Shown in pieces: positions 1-10,545 of a DNA stretch of 64,000 bases. The notes beneath the pieces were generated by a model. It did no database searches, had not been told where the DNA came from, and saw nothing but the letters and a program-made list of their open reading frames with translations. Each line of letters begins with the position of its first letter. The first letter of the stretch is position 1. Source of the DNA: Heterobasidion occidentale (lineage: Eukaryota > Basidiomycota > Agaricomycetes > Russulales > Bondarzewiaceae); contig JBCAQO010000002.1 of NCBI GenBank assembly GCA_039111635.1, positions 1,860,001 to 1,924,000 on the forward strand, given 5' to 3'. A program made the position numbers and the translations under genes.

Positions 1-147
1 AACCAGGAACCATAAGTAAGTGTTCATGCAATTAGCATGTCAATGGAAATGAGTCATGGAGAACAGTCCAGGTCTGTATCACGTCTGAAGCACTTGACCA
101 GCCCATCCATTCACGTGCAAAGCACATGTTAGGACGTGGTCCTAACA
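1..147 (-). repeat. Partial 3' LTR (family D) with adjacent polypurine tract
   Basis: Read on the minus strand, positions 162-148 give the purine-rich tract AAAGAGGGGGTAG, immediately followed at 147 by TGTTAGGAC, the usual TGTTA start of these LTRs. The first 21 nt of the LTR (147-127) form an inverted repeat with 9-nt arms around GTG/CAC. The rest of the LTR lies left of the window. Confidence 0.65.
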
Positions 148-1533
148 CTACCCCCTCTTTATACAAGTCTTTGGTGTTTGGCAGGTGCCCCAATGACAGG
201 GAGTGGCTCCCTGGAGTGAGCTTTGTTGAAGGTGGGGATGATGCGGGCTGGGTATCTGGTCCAGTTGGCAGTGTCGATTATGTGTTCCAATGCCTGCTTG
301 TGATAACCATATTCTTCAGCCGTGCAATCCATTTGCAGACAAAGGTGGCGGGACTGCGTGCGATGCCTGTCATAGTCATGTAGAAAGCTGCCCGCCGTAA
401 CATCCGTTCTCTGTCTAATGCCCGTGATTGGACATCCCATGACAAGATGGCCGGTGTGTTGATGCGCTTGCGATGGCTCTGCGTGCAAAAACACACAATA
501 AAACACACCACTAAACACGGGGTGGGTGGAGAGCTGACTTTACTGGAATATCGAAGGACCTTTGTGAGTTACGAGGTGGGGCGCAAGATACGTATGCGGT
601 GTTGCTTGATATTGAGCGAGGTGATGCAAGACTATTCTTGCATGTGACGGTAGCAATATTACTAGTGAGCGAGCAAAGGTCTTCAAGGGCAGTGACGAAG
701 GCCCTGACGATAGAGACGACAAGAGTTTAATTGAGCAAGTCGAAAGCGAGGTTGATATGGACACAATATGAGCGAGATCTTCTTGCAAAGTTGAGCTCTA
801 CACAGAGGGGTGTTCAAAACTGGTGTATTGCAGCATCATAAGTAGGTTTTTATAGTAAATCGAGAAAGGTCAAGTAACTGTGAGCTCGTAAGGTAGAATG
901 GGTCGATATCATGCCAAGACCGTATCATAGAAAGATAAAAGAAAACCATGTGCAGAGATACTCGAAGACCGCGAGGTTCTGTCGTGCCACGGTAGAGAGA
1001 CAGAGCGGTATTCAGTAAGGAGGTGTATCAGCAAGACGAGGTGATTCTAGGAAGTGCGAGGAGAAGGAGATCACAAGACCTGTACTGTCCAATAGGCGCC
1101 CTTGATAAAGCTTGCTGCCATACCGCGCCGCGGAGCTGCCTGCGGTGATGCCCTCATGGTTGACCTTGTCAAGGCATATGTCGAGAGCTTGGTGGCGTCA
1201 CAGTTAGTGCGATAGGCTCTAAGTTGTTGTGTGGTCATATGGGAGAGGGACGAGATGCTGCGAGGTGATGACTGAGGTGCTCGAGAAAGACCACATTGGG
1301 CCACAACCGTGATATTGCGCTCGTGATGGACATCGGAGGGACTCGCACTAGGCTGTGGTAGCGTCCGGCAGTGACTAGGGTACTCGAGGAGGTCAGCATG
1401 CTAGCGCTCGTAGAACTCGAAAACGGGGGCCTCGGCGCTTAGAAAGGTGGCGCGCTCATCAGCGTCCATATTCCCAGCAAGTACGTGCATTGGGGTCGGT
1501 GGGCGTAGAAGGCGGGAGAGTTGGCGGGTTAGG
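148..1533 (-). other. 3' non-coding tail of element D with an LTR-like remnant
   Basis: No recognisable protein is encoded here. A 119-codon open frame (159-518, minus) reaches almost to the polypurine tract but matches nothing I know. Around 800-870 the minus strand carries ACTATAAAAACC with flanks locally resembling the TATA region of insertion F (33440-33510), which suggests an old, diverged LTR-like insertion between roughly 520 and 1440. I could not fix its borders. Confidence 0.4.
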
Positions 1534-2843
1534 CTATACATTTTCGGAGTCAGCAGCGTCTACAGGCCAGCCTTTGTCTGTTGTGACAGGTACATCTGGA
1601 GACTGGGGGGTGGTTTCGTCGACAACGATAGGATGGGTGTGGTTGTCGCCAAGTAGGGGAGGGGATAGGGACACAGCAGGGGGTGATGGGGGCGGTACCG
1701 GTAGCGGGCAAAGAACCTGGCAATCCCGGACGGCTTGCTCAGGGTCATAAGGGAGACTGGTAGGCCGCATGAATTGAGCTGTCTCCTCGTCGGTGGGTCG
1801 AAAGGAGAGGAGCTGGGTAGCTAGGAGGTCGGGAGTGGGGGAAAGTTCTTTGACTGAGGGGTGATCAACAACCATGGGTTCTTTGGTGTCGATTAGATGG
1901 AAGCCCTGTTCCTGCAGATCCAGTTTGGTCATTACCCAGGGCCTGACATAATCCTCAGGGTTACATCTGTTAGCCCAGTAGTTCGCGATAGGGTGGACTC
2001 CACGACTGTTGAGGGGGAACAAGTGGGTCAGCAGCAACCCTTTAGGGACGTACTCCTCAATCTCCAAGCGTGACCCATTAAATCCGATGAAGCAGAACCA
2101 GCAGATTGTGTTTTCCTTGTATTTGATTTGGGCTAGCGTGTTGAGCCAAGCCTGTACCGTGTGTTGCTGAAGGAGGACAGATCTGCTGCTAAAGATCCTG
2201 CCAAGTTGGAAGTTGATCATGTTGTTGTGTATGGCAGGAAGGTTGATGAGTCCTCCGAGGCGGTACGAGGTGACCGTCAGGTTAGCGAGGAGTATTGCCT
2301 GATGATGGTTAAGGGGTCCTGAGAATACCTGGTAGCCCTGCGCCAGGATCATCTGCTGTAAATAAAGAAGGAAGGTGCGAGGTCTCTCAAACCCGGTTGG
2401 TTGAGGATGATGGGGGCTTCATCTTCAGCGACCGTGAGGTGATAGATGCTGTTGTTGGTGGTCAAATCCTGGTATAGGTGAAGGTCGTGTAATGGGCTGG
2501 GAAAGGCATGGATACAAAAGTGGGGGTCTCGTTGTGAACGGCAAAAACCTGCTGGGGGACTGTGAGGTGGGGGGTATTCATTTGGGAGACATGGGATCAC
2601 AAACACTTGCAGCGGGTTGACGATGTCAATGCCTTCTGCAGGAATATCATCGTCTGAATCCGAGTCCAAGTAGTCTTCAATGAGCGTGGGAGTGGGGGTG
2701 ATGGGGGTGACGGTGCGGAGGACAAAGGGGTTGGGAGAAGAAGCACTAGAAGTGTGGGTGGAAGAAGTGGTGGAGGCCATGGTGAAGTTGTCAAGAATAT
2801 AGGGGATGTGAGCGAGGATGAGGTGTGCGGAAGTGAGGGACAT
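1534..2843 (-). CDS. ORF3 of element D, unknown protein (two overlapping frames)
   Basis: Two open frames lie end to end after the integrase/chromodomain: 164 codons (2843-2349) and 272 codons (2352-1534). They overlap in ATGA, so either a -1 frameshift separates two halves of one protein or the second is reinitiated. The N-terminal half is rich in Ser, Thr and Pro with an Asp/Ser run. The second half begins with a compact region (about residues 1-160) rich in hydrophobic and aromatic residues that could fold, then a Pro-rich tail. There is no signal peptide or membrane helix as expected of an envelope protein. The position matches ORF3 of elements A, B and E, and a TATA box sits 55 nt upstream of its ATG. 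Function unknown. Confidence 0.55.
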
Positions 2844-2890
2844 TCAGATGTAGCTGGGGAGCTGGAACGTCTCTGCTCAGCGCGTGGTGT

Positions 2891-2898
2891 CTTTTATA
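2891..2898 (-). promoter_or_regulatory. Internal TATA box upstream of ORF3 (element D)
   Basis: TATAAAAG on the minus strand starts 55 nt before the ORF3 ATG at 2843. The same spacing occurs in elements A, B and E, which argues for a separate ORF3 transcript. Confidence 0.55.
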
Positions 2899-3054
2899 CT
2901 GTGGAGGAGAGGCCAATTGTGGCAGCAGTGTGAAGGGATCTGAGAACAAGAGTGATTGCAATGGAGGCAGCGGTGAAAGCAAGAGTCGCAACGATGGTGT
3001 AAATGGCCACTGTGGATAGAGTGGGGTCCAGAGGGGTCATAGTCATTTGCCTGG

Positions 3055-6000
3055 CTATGCCAATACTCGGTTGGTCTGCTTTTGTAGCTCCTGGTATGCT
3101 TGAGTCTGCCAATTAGAGTTGTCCAATTGCTTCTGCTGCGGCTTTGATTGAGACGAGTCTATATTGGGCTTCTTTGGTTGTGCTTCTCGACCGTTGATCA
3201 CCAGCGGTGGCACTTTTGATTGAGGAACCAGGGGTGGCTTTTTTAGCTGTATCATTTGTTTGTTGATCTCTTCCATGATCTGGAAAATAGCCAATCCTGT
3301 AGCGAGAAGCTTCTTTCCAATCAGATGCTTCTCGAGCTTCTTTTTAATGTGATCTTCTTCGGTCACTCTGTTGAGTTCTAATTTGATCACCAGGGCTAGA
3401 ATGGAGGCTTCCATTCCTTTGACTGCTCGAGGATGCCGGCAGTAAAAGTTGTTTATGGCTTCTTGTGTGTTAGTGACATTTGCTGTGGCTTCCCAAGAGT
3501 TGTCTGATTCCGGGTAGCCCTTCTATTTGATCAGGTACTGCAGTGTCTTCCATCATCCGAAGTGTTGAGCTCCAATGATGGCTTCGACTTTGAATTCTTC
3601 TTGCCCCTTGATCAGGTCCGGAGCCGGTTTAGGGTAGTTAGGGCCATAGACCTTGTTTTCCTTGTAGGGTGTGAGTTGACTAGCATGGAAGATGTCATAA
3701 ATGCGCTTCCAGCTACTAGGCAGTTTCAATCTGAAGTTGACATTCCCTATAGTGTTAGTAATTTCAAACGGCCCAAAGCGTTTGGGCCTTAGTTTCTCTG
3801 ATGAATGGTCAGTGTGGATGTTCTTCCCATCTAGCCATACTTGATCTCCTTTCTTGAAAGGCGGCAGGTCCGTTCCAAAACGGTCATGCTGTATCCTCAT
3901 GGCTTCAGCTGCAATTTCAAGGCTGGCTTGTGCTTCCTTCCTAGCACGCTGCAGAGCTTCAAGGCGAGCGTTGGCGGTGGGGACATTCATGTTTCCGATG
4001 ATGGCTGGGTAAGCCCGTGGTTGATATCTATGGAGAAGTTCAAATGGTGACTTCTGCATGGCTGAGTGCTGATGGGTGTTGTGGGCATATTCCGCATAAG
4101 GGATTAATCCAGCCCAATTGTCCTGTGAAGAGCTACAGAAGGCTCTTAGGTATTGCTCTAGTTCTTGATTCATTCATTTAGTAGCGCCGTCTGTCTGCAG
4201 GTGGTAAGCTGTGCTTAAAGCGGATTTGATTCCTAATTCTTTGAGCAGGGCTTGCGCTACTTTTGAAGCGAATTGGGTTCCTCTGTCCAATATCATTTTA
4301 TCAAGCAGTCCATAACGTCTCCAGGTATTTTCTAGCAGGATCTTGGCTGTTCTGTCTGAGTCAATGGATTTCTGGCATGGGGTTATTACTGCAGTTTTGG
4401 TAAACCAGTTGGTTACTACATGTAACAAGTCGTATCCGTTTGATTCTGGTAGATCTGTAATAAAATCCATAGTTATTGTTCCAAAGGGTTGATCTGGAAT
4501 CTCCGTTGGTTAGAGGGGTACCATGGTAGGATGTGTGTTGTTTTTGGTGGATTGACAAATAGCGCATCCTTCCACATATTGGTGAACTGTGTTTGAGATT
4601 CCAGGCCAAGTGAATTCTTGTCCTACTGCTGCTAGGGTTCCTCTTTGTCCTGGATGTCCTGCTGCTAGATTATTGTGGTTTAACTTGATGATGTCTTGAT
4701 GAAGTTGCTCGTTTCGAGGAACATATACTTTTCCTCTATGAAGGACCAATCCTTCTTCTTTATTCCATTCCTGTAAACCTTTCTTCATGCTTCGAGGGCC
4801 TAAGGTCTTGACCTTGGCTAGTGTTTCTAGTAGCCACTTGTCCTTTCTGTTTTCTTCAATGATTTGTTTCTTTAAGTCATCGTAAATTATAGTGATGCCT
4901 CCTCATCTGGTTGCCCTAATGTGGAGAATTTGGTGGGGGTCCCAAATGTCTTCTGTTTTGATTGTGTTGATCTTCACAAAGGGTCTTCGGATTTTTCCTG
5001 TGTCATTGAAAAGTTTGGGTTCCAAAAGTGTTTTGCCTAAATTATCAAATTCTATCCCCTTTTTATGGTCTGGATGCCGTGACAGACCGTCAGATTGATT
5101 AGTGACTCCCACCTTGTGCGTCAATTTGTAGTCGAAACATGAGAGGTAGAGTGACCATTGTGCTTGCCAATGGTTTAATTTCTGGCTTGACCAGAACCAT
5201 TCAAGGTTCTTGTGGTCTGTCCAGACATCTACCGGGTGGTGGTGCCCTCCAAGTAGTGTCGCCAAGCTTCAAAGGCTCAAACGACAGCCAGTAGCTCCTT
5301 ATCATATATTGGGATAGTTGCATTCTGTAGGTGAGAGCGACTTGGAAATGTAGGCACATGGATGCCATTTTCCATCTTTGGCGACTTGTGATAATACTGC
5401 TCTGGTGGCGAAGTCGGAGGCATCGCATTCAATGCGGAAGGGGTTCCTTGTATCTGGCATAACAAGCACCGGAGATTCTGTAAATATTTGTTTTAGCATT
5501 TGAAACACTTCTTTGCATGCTGGTATCCAATCCCAGGTGTGTTCCTTCTGTGTTAACTCAAATAGCGGTCGTGCTATTTTTGAGTAATCCTTGATAAACC
5601 TGTAATAAAAGTTGCAGAAACCTAAAAACGATTGCACTTCCTTGACTTTTCCAGGGGTTGGCCAGTCCATGATGCTGGCCACTTTGATTGGGTCCATTTC
5701 CAGATGTCCATGTGATATAACATATCCAAGGTAGTCAATTTTCTTTTTATGGAAGTGGCATTTCAAGGGTTGTAGGTATAGATCGTTGTCTTGTAAGATC
5801 TGTAAAACCTTCCGTACCATCCTGATGTGATTGTCCATAGTTTTAGAGAAAACTAGGATGTTGTCCATATAGATTGCTACTTTTCCGGAATAGATGAGGT
5901 CTTTGAAGAGGGCGTTCATCATTGTTTGGAATGTTGCCGGTGAGTTATAACCCAAAGAACATGACCAGAGGTCGTACATTCCTAGATTGGTGACAAACAT

Positions 6001-6358
6001 GGCTAGTTTCTCACTTCCTTCTTTCATGTGTACGTTGTTATATCCTGTATTGACATCCATTAGTGAGAAGTATATGGCTTCAGCCAGCAAGTCCAGTAAT
6101 TCTTGAATAATCGGCAAAGGGTACTTGTTCTTGATTGTTATTTCATTGAGTTTGCAATAATCCATTACTGGTCGTAGTTTCCTGTTCTTTTTCTTGATGA
6201 AGAAGAATGGGGATGCCATGTGCGATTTGGATTCTCTGATGAATCCTTTCTGGAGGTTTTCGTCTATGAATTTCTTGAGTTCCACTTGCTCTCCAGGGCT
6301 AAGACTGTATAGCTTGGGTTTGAGCGAGTGATCCATTCCTTCCTTGATTTCTATTTTG
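3055..6358 (-). pseudogene. pol 3' part of element D: RT, RNase H, integrase, chromodomain (broken)
   Basis: Reading leftward: RT from IKEGMDHSL (about 6350) through a YMDN box (should be YMDD; codon at 5860-5862) and thumb; RNase H with ECDAS and WTDHKN (near 5220); the integrase HHCC zinc domain (4788-4510, ending CAICQSTK); the integrase core with DFITDLPES and DRGTQF (4470-4270); integrase C-terminus (4173-3553); then a chromodomain (about 3600-3430) leading into a Lys/Gln-rich tail. Stops include TGA at 3553-3555 and TAG at 3523-3525, where a conserved chromodomain Trp is expected. The RT motif before NSPATFQ is scrambled by two compensating small deletions. Reverse transcription and integration would have been its roles; it is dead now. 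Confidence 0.85.
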
Positions 6359-8723
6359 TGTCGTCCATGTAGATTGCAACCTTCCCCGAGTAGATGAGGT
6401 CTTTGAAGAGCGAGTTCATCATGGTTTGGAAGGTGGCCGGCGAGTTCGTTAATCCGAAGTACATGACAAGGGGTTCGTACATTCATAGATTTGTTAGGAA
6501 TGCCGCCTTGTGAATATCCTTCTTGAACATCTTTATGTTGTTGAAACCTGTGTCAACATCCATAAGCGAGAGGTATTCCGCATCCTTGAGTAGGTCTAGA
6601 AGTTCCTGGATTATCGGCAGGGGGTACTTGTTCTTCACGGTTATTTCGTTTAACCGTCGATAATCCATGACTGGCCGCAATTTTCCATTCTTCTTTTTGA
6701 CGAAAAAGAAGGGTGATGCGATGTGTGACTTGGATTCCCTGATGAATCCCTTGGCCAGATTTTCCTCTATAAATTTCTTGAGCTCGGCCTGTTCAATAGG
6801 ACTTAGACTGTAGAGTTTGGGGCGTAACGAGTGTTCCATGCCCTCCTTGATGTCAATATGATGGTCCCATGGTCTTTCCGGTGGGAGCCGTCCTTTGGGT
6901 CGTCCGGTGAATACTTCTTTGTAGTCCCAGTATTCATTTGGTACAATTTCCTCAAATGATAACTCCGGCTTTCCTTTTGCGGCTTCTTCCGCTAAGCGCT
7001 GTGAGTTAGTATGCTTCGTCTGTTTCTTTGGTTCCTGCCCGAGCGGGTCTTCGCGCTTGCCCCTAGGTTGCAACTTATTCTTAAATTCTTTGCGCGCGCC
7101 CCAAGGCTGCAACTGATTTTCCTTGTCTTCACGCGTGCCCCTAGGCCGTGATTTGTCTTCGCGCGTACCCCAAGGTCGCAACTTTTCTTCGCGCATGCCC
7201 CAAGGCTGCGACTTTTCCTGGGTTTCGGCTCTGTGGATGTCTACTCCTTCCTTGGAGTCGTTGTATAATTCCAGTGCTTCTAGAGCTCCCATTTCTAGGT
7301 ACCTGACGAGGTATACTCCATCTTCGTCTAAGTTCGTGGAGGAAAGTGCGGGCTTGCCGCTACCGTCTTCCGTTGCATCTTCTTCGGCCCATGTAGGGGC
7401 TTCCATTTGTTTAGCCCGAGCGCGAAGATGCGCATTCAACCTTCGGGTTGCGAACCCCAGATCTTTAGGTATTGTCCGCGGATGTGGTACTGTGGTGTTT
7501 CCCACTTTCCGGCCTGTCCTAGGTATTCCCGCCTTTTGTGATGGGATGCTGTAGTCCTGGCGCTGATAGCCCTCGGCCTCTATCCTGTTCTCTTCGAGGG
7601 TGGGGAATATTGTTTTCTTCCTGAAGGCTCTTTTGGCCTTGACCGGCCCTCCTTGTATTAGGCAGGAGGGTGGGCATCTCGTGAGGTGCAGCCCGTAGGC
7701 ATGCCAGTCGACTTCTGGGTTGTGCTTTAACAACCAGTCGGTTCCTAGAATAACGTCCTCCTTTCCTATGTCCGAGACATATAGCGAGGTCCGTTCCTGG
7801 TGTGTTCCGCGATTTTCTCCGTGAATGCGGACACCTATGCTTGTTCGTGCAGTAATGCTTCCTAGTGATTCTCCTCCCACATGATTTATGGGGATGGGTC
7901 GAGTGGGGATGGTCGCGACTCGATGTTTCTCTACGAACCGGCGATTAATGAAGTTGCCGGTTGCTCCACTGTCGATTAATGCAGTGGTCCTTGCCGTCCT
8001 ATTGGATCCTATGAGATCTATTTCGATTCGAAGTGATGGTGCCCCTGTCTTTACGATCTGAGAGATCGAAGAGATCGAGATGGCTGGTCTAAGATCTTCT
8101 TCAACTTCTTCGCATAAGTGTGCGATTGGCGAGAACCGATTGCTTGTCGGAATAGGCGTTGGCTGGCACCTATCCGAGATCTGTTCCAAGAGATGCTGTA
8201 TCTCCGAAGCTTCCGTGAGCTTCTTTTCCTGGTATCGGTTCCGTTCTGGGGTTCCTTGCATCCTTTCCCATAGGGTCTTCTTCGGCTTCTTGTTCCTTCG
8301 GTTTGGGCAGTTCCTTGCCCAGTGTCCCGGTTCACTGCAACTAAAACAAATGTCATTGTCAGTACCTTCGCGCTTCCTTTTCCTTCCTTGGTATGGCGAT
8401 AGGATTGGTCTGTAGGCTTCTTGAAAAGCTTCTTCTTCCATTGACTCCGCGTGCTTCCCTGTTTGAGTTATTAGATCTTCAAAATGATCTGGTACTCCGT
8501 CCTGAAGGACTCGCACGGCGAGTTCTTTCTTGAGTCCCCTCAGTTAGTATTTCTTTTTGAGTTGGTCATCTGCTCTGGCTAGGAGGGCGACCGCCCCGAA
8601 CCTCTGCGTATACTGGACCCAATTTCTGTTTCCTTGAGTGACTTTCAGTAGTCGGTCTGGTACGCTGGGCAGTCGAAAGGCTTTGTCCGGGGGTTCCAGT
8701 TCCGGGGTCTTGGCGGTACTCAT
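6359..8723 (-). pseudogene. gag-pol 5' part of element C: short Gag, zinc knuckle, protease, RT to YMDD
   Basis: The Gag frame starts at an ATG at 8723 and is unusually short: the N-terminal half of the usual capsid region seems missing, and a TAA sits at 8544-8546. Downstream in the same frame come a CCHC knuckle (CFSCSEPGHWARNC), an aspartic protease with ALIDSGATG and the second strand motif ILGTDWL, a linker with a tandem peptide repeat, and RT motifs from KEGMEHSL to LMDVDTGFNN. A TGA follows AAFLTNL (codon just below 6486), after which the same frame resumes for about 40 codons and ends inside YMDD at about 6360, where element D sequence begins. Single Gag-Pol frame, as in chromoviruses. 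Confidence 0.8.
7049..7215 (-). repeat. Coding tandem repeat in the protease-RT linker
   Basis: Five imperfect copies of a 30-38 nt unit start near 7050, 7088, 7125, 7155 and 7186 (plus strand TCTTCGCGC..GCCCCAAGG..GCAAC). They encode repeated Pro-Trp-Gly or Pro-Arg-Gly followed by Arg/Lys-Glu-Asp blocks. Confidence 0.7.
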
Positions 8724-9022
8724 CTTCGCTGGCTGGGTGAAGGTTGGAGTAGTGGGGTGTGATCCGGATAGAGATGGGGAACGTAACGTATCCGTCCCTT
8801 TCGAGTAGGTATCGGTATGGGGGATGATGGAGTAGCGGTCTGAACAAACTGTCGGTGATTTGGTTAAGCGCACTGCTAATGACCTCGGGTGGTTCTGCTA
8901 CAAGGGTGATGGAGAGTGTGTGCGTTCGGCGTAAATCGCCTTCGTGTAGATGGAAGGTGATGACACCGACAATCTCGGTATTCGGGGAGGGTAGTCCGTC
9001 CAGAGTGAGGCAGGGGCAGGTG

Positions 9023-9032
9023 AGCTCGTTCA
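9023..9032 (-). other. Primer-binding site of element C, self-priming type
   Basis: On the minus strand the 10-mer TGAACGAGCT begins 2 nt after the LTR end. It is the exact reverse complement of AGCTCGTTCA inside the LTR (9505-9496), which starts 33 nt downstream of the TATA box. No match to a tRNA 3' end (TGG start) is seen. Confidence 0.6.
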
Positions 9033-9034
9033 AG

Positions 9035-9839
9035 TGTTAAGACCTGGTCTTCGCATGTGATGTGCCAGGAGGCTCCTGAGTCACTGAGGGACGTGCCAAA
9101 TCCAAGTACGTCTGATAAAGGCACCAGCGGCTACTTGAGTGCGTAATTCGGGATGTACGAGAGATTCGTGATGGTATCGTGTTTCCAGGAATGCACAAAG
9201 GTTTTCCCACAATGTGCGAGTACGACCTGATGCGGACCCGGATGGCAGTAGATATGCTGCCCACTAAAGTCGAGATAGAATGCTGCTAGTCCTGTGTAGA
9301 ACTCAGCCAGTATTGAGATGACGACTGAGTGGTTGAGGGTGATGATAGAGAGAAGCGCAGGGCAAGTCAAACCGATGCTCAAGCAGATGTTCTATTGACA
9401 ATCAAGAGTCTGGCCTATTGGCAAAGACTATGATGTAGCAGAGGTATGGCTAGTACCAAAGGTCAAGAGTAAGAACAGGTGGGGAGTAACAAAGGTGAAC
9501 GAGCTGGCGATACAGGTATCTGGCTCGTTCTATATATACGCGATCCGCTTTAGGGCAAGATCTACAGAAGGCCTGTGCTTAAGGCACCAAATAGAAGTAA
9601 ACGATCAACGATCGGAATGATGTAATCTATGATGCGATCAGAGAAGCATGATGCAATCAATGATGTTAGTGATGTAACTGATCGTTAACCCAGGAACGAA
9701 AGATAAGATAAGATAACTCAATGTCTGCTGGTGAAGTCAAGGGGTCGGTCACCGGGTATAGGTCATATCCGTTGGTCATAGACCGCGTGTCATATGATCA
9801 GGTGATCATATATCATGTGTTATGAGCCGGCTCTTAACA
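9035..9839 (-). repeat. 5' LTR of element C (805 bp)
   Basis: Bounded by TGTTA at 9839 and TAACA at 9035 (minus strand). A TATATATA box lies at 9538-9531. The LTR start (9839-9818) is a 22-nt near-palindrome with 10 of 11 pairs, whose arms are the terminal TGTTA/TAACA themselves. Sequence right of 9839 (CAAGCC) is element B. No second copy of this LTR is in the window. Confidence 0.75.
9531..9538 (-). promoter_or_regulatory. TATA box of LTR C
   Basis: TATATATA on the minus strand, 33 nt upstream of the 10-mer that pairs with the primer-binding site, so transcription is predicted to start at that 10-mer (9505). Confidence 0.6.
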
Positions 9840-10545
9840 CAAGCCTTTCGTAGTTTTACATTGTTGCGGATGTATTTGTCCATTTTGGCTACTTAGTGGA
9901 GTGCGACCACTACGTGCATGCATCTTGATAGGGCCCTCTAATGCGGAAAAGACCCTGTAAAACTGGAGATCCAAAGTGGGACATCCAAACACCTGTCAGA
10001 CCTTGACAGCAAGGTAAGGTCCACCGTTCCTCAATGGTGAACATGCAACACGATCTTCCCACCAGGATTCTTGCATCATCTGTAGCTTTTCAGTCTTGCC
10101 ACAAGATCGAAAAGCCGGCGTACCAGTACCAAGGTTATGTTGAATTGAGGACCTCCTAATGTGGAAAGGGCCCTGTAAAACTGGGGATCCAAGCGGGATG
10201 CCCAATTCGCTTGTCAGAATACCTCTTGACAACAAGAGTGTTAAATGCTTGTCCTGTCCTGCGAACTGGAGGGCTGAATGTGAAATGGTCAGGTACTTCC
10301 CCTGCCTTCTTATCTTTTCACAGTTTAACGTCATGCAGGACGTTCATTCTGGTGTCCTGTGCATGAAACTAGTACCCGTGGTGCAGAGGGTCCTTTCCTC
10401 TCTGTCACCGTTTGAGACAAGGGGTTCCTCAACTCCCTTGTCTAATATCCTCCGCCAATGTCCCCGCAATCCCCGTATCCCTTGTCTGGCCTGTAGTAGG
10501 GATCAACGTCGTCATAGTTCCCGTCCTCAACCTCGTCCCATGCAT

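Larger units (their letters stand above)
1..9839 (-). mobile_element. Chimeric Ty3/gypsy (chromovirus) element, minus strand
   Basis: On the minus strand the order is LTR (9035-9839), short gag, zinc knuckle, protease, RT up to YMDD, then a second RT starting again from its N-terminus, RNase H, integrase, chromodomain, a third ORF, a polypurine tract and the first 147 bp of a 3' LTR that leaves the window. The two LTRs start differently, and the RT is duplicated around position 6360, so the 5' and 3' halves come from different families. Its right end (after 9839) abuts sequence of element B, so this element lies inside or truncates B. Many stops make it inactive. Confidence 0.8.

Noticed and set aside
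9496..9529. Second CTCGTT word near 9524 as alternative priming site
   Set aside because: Only six bases match and it lies too close to the TATA box to be the transcript start.
1..9839. LTRs of C and D as one diverged pair
   Set aside because: Their first 40 nt share only TGTTA and a palindromic layout, and the RT duplication independently shows two source elements.
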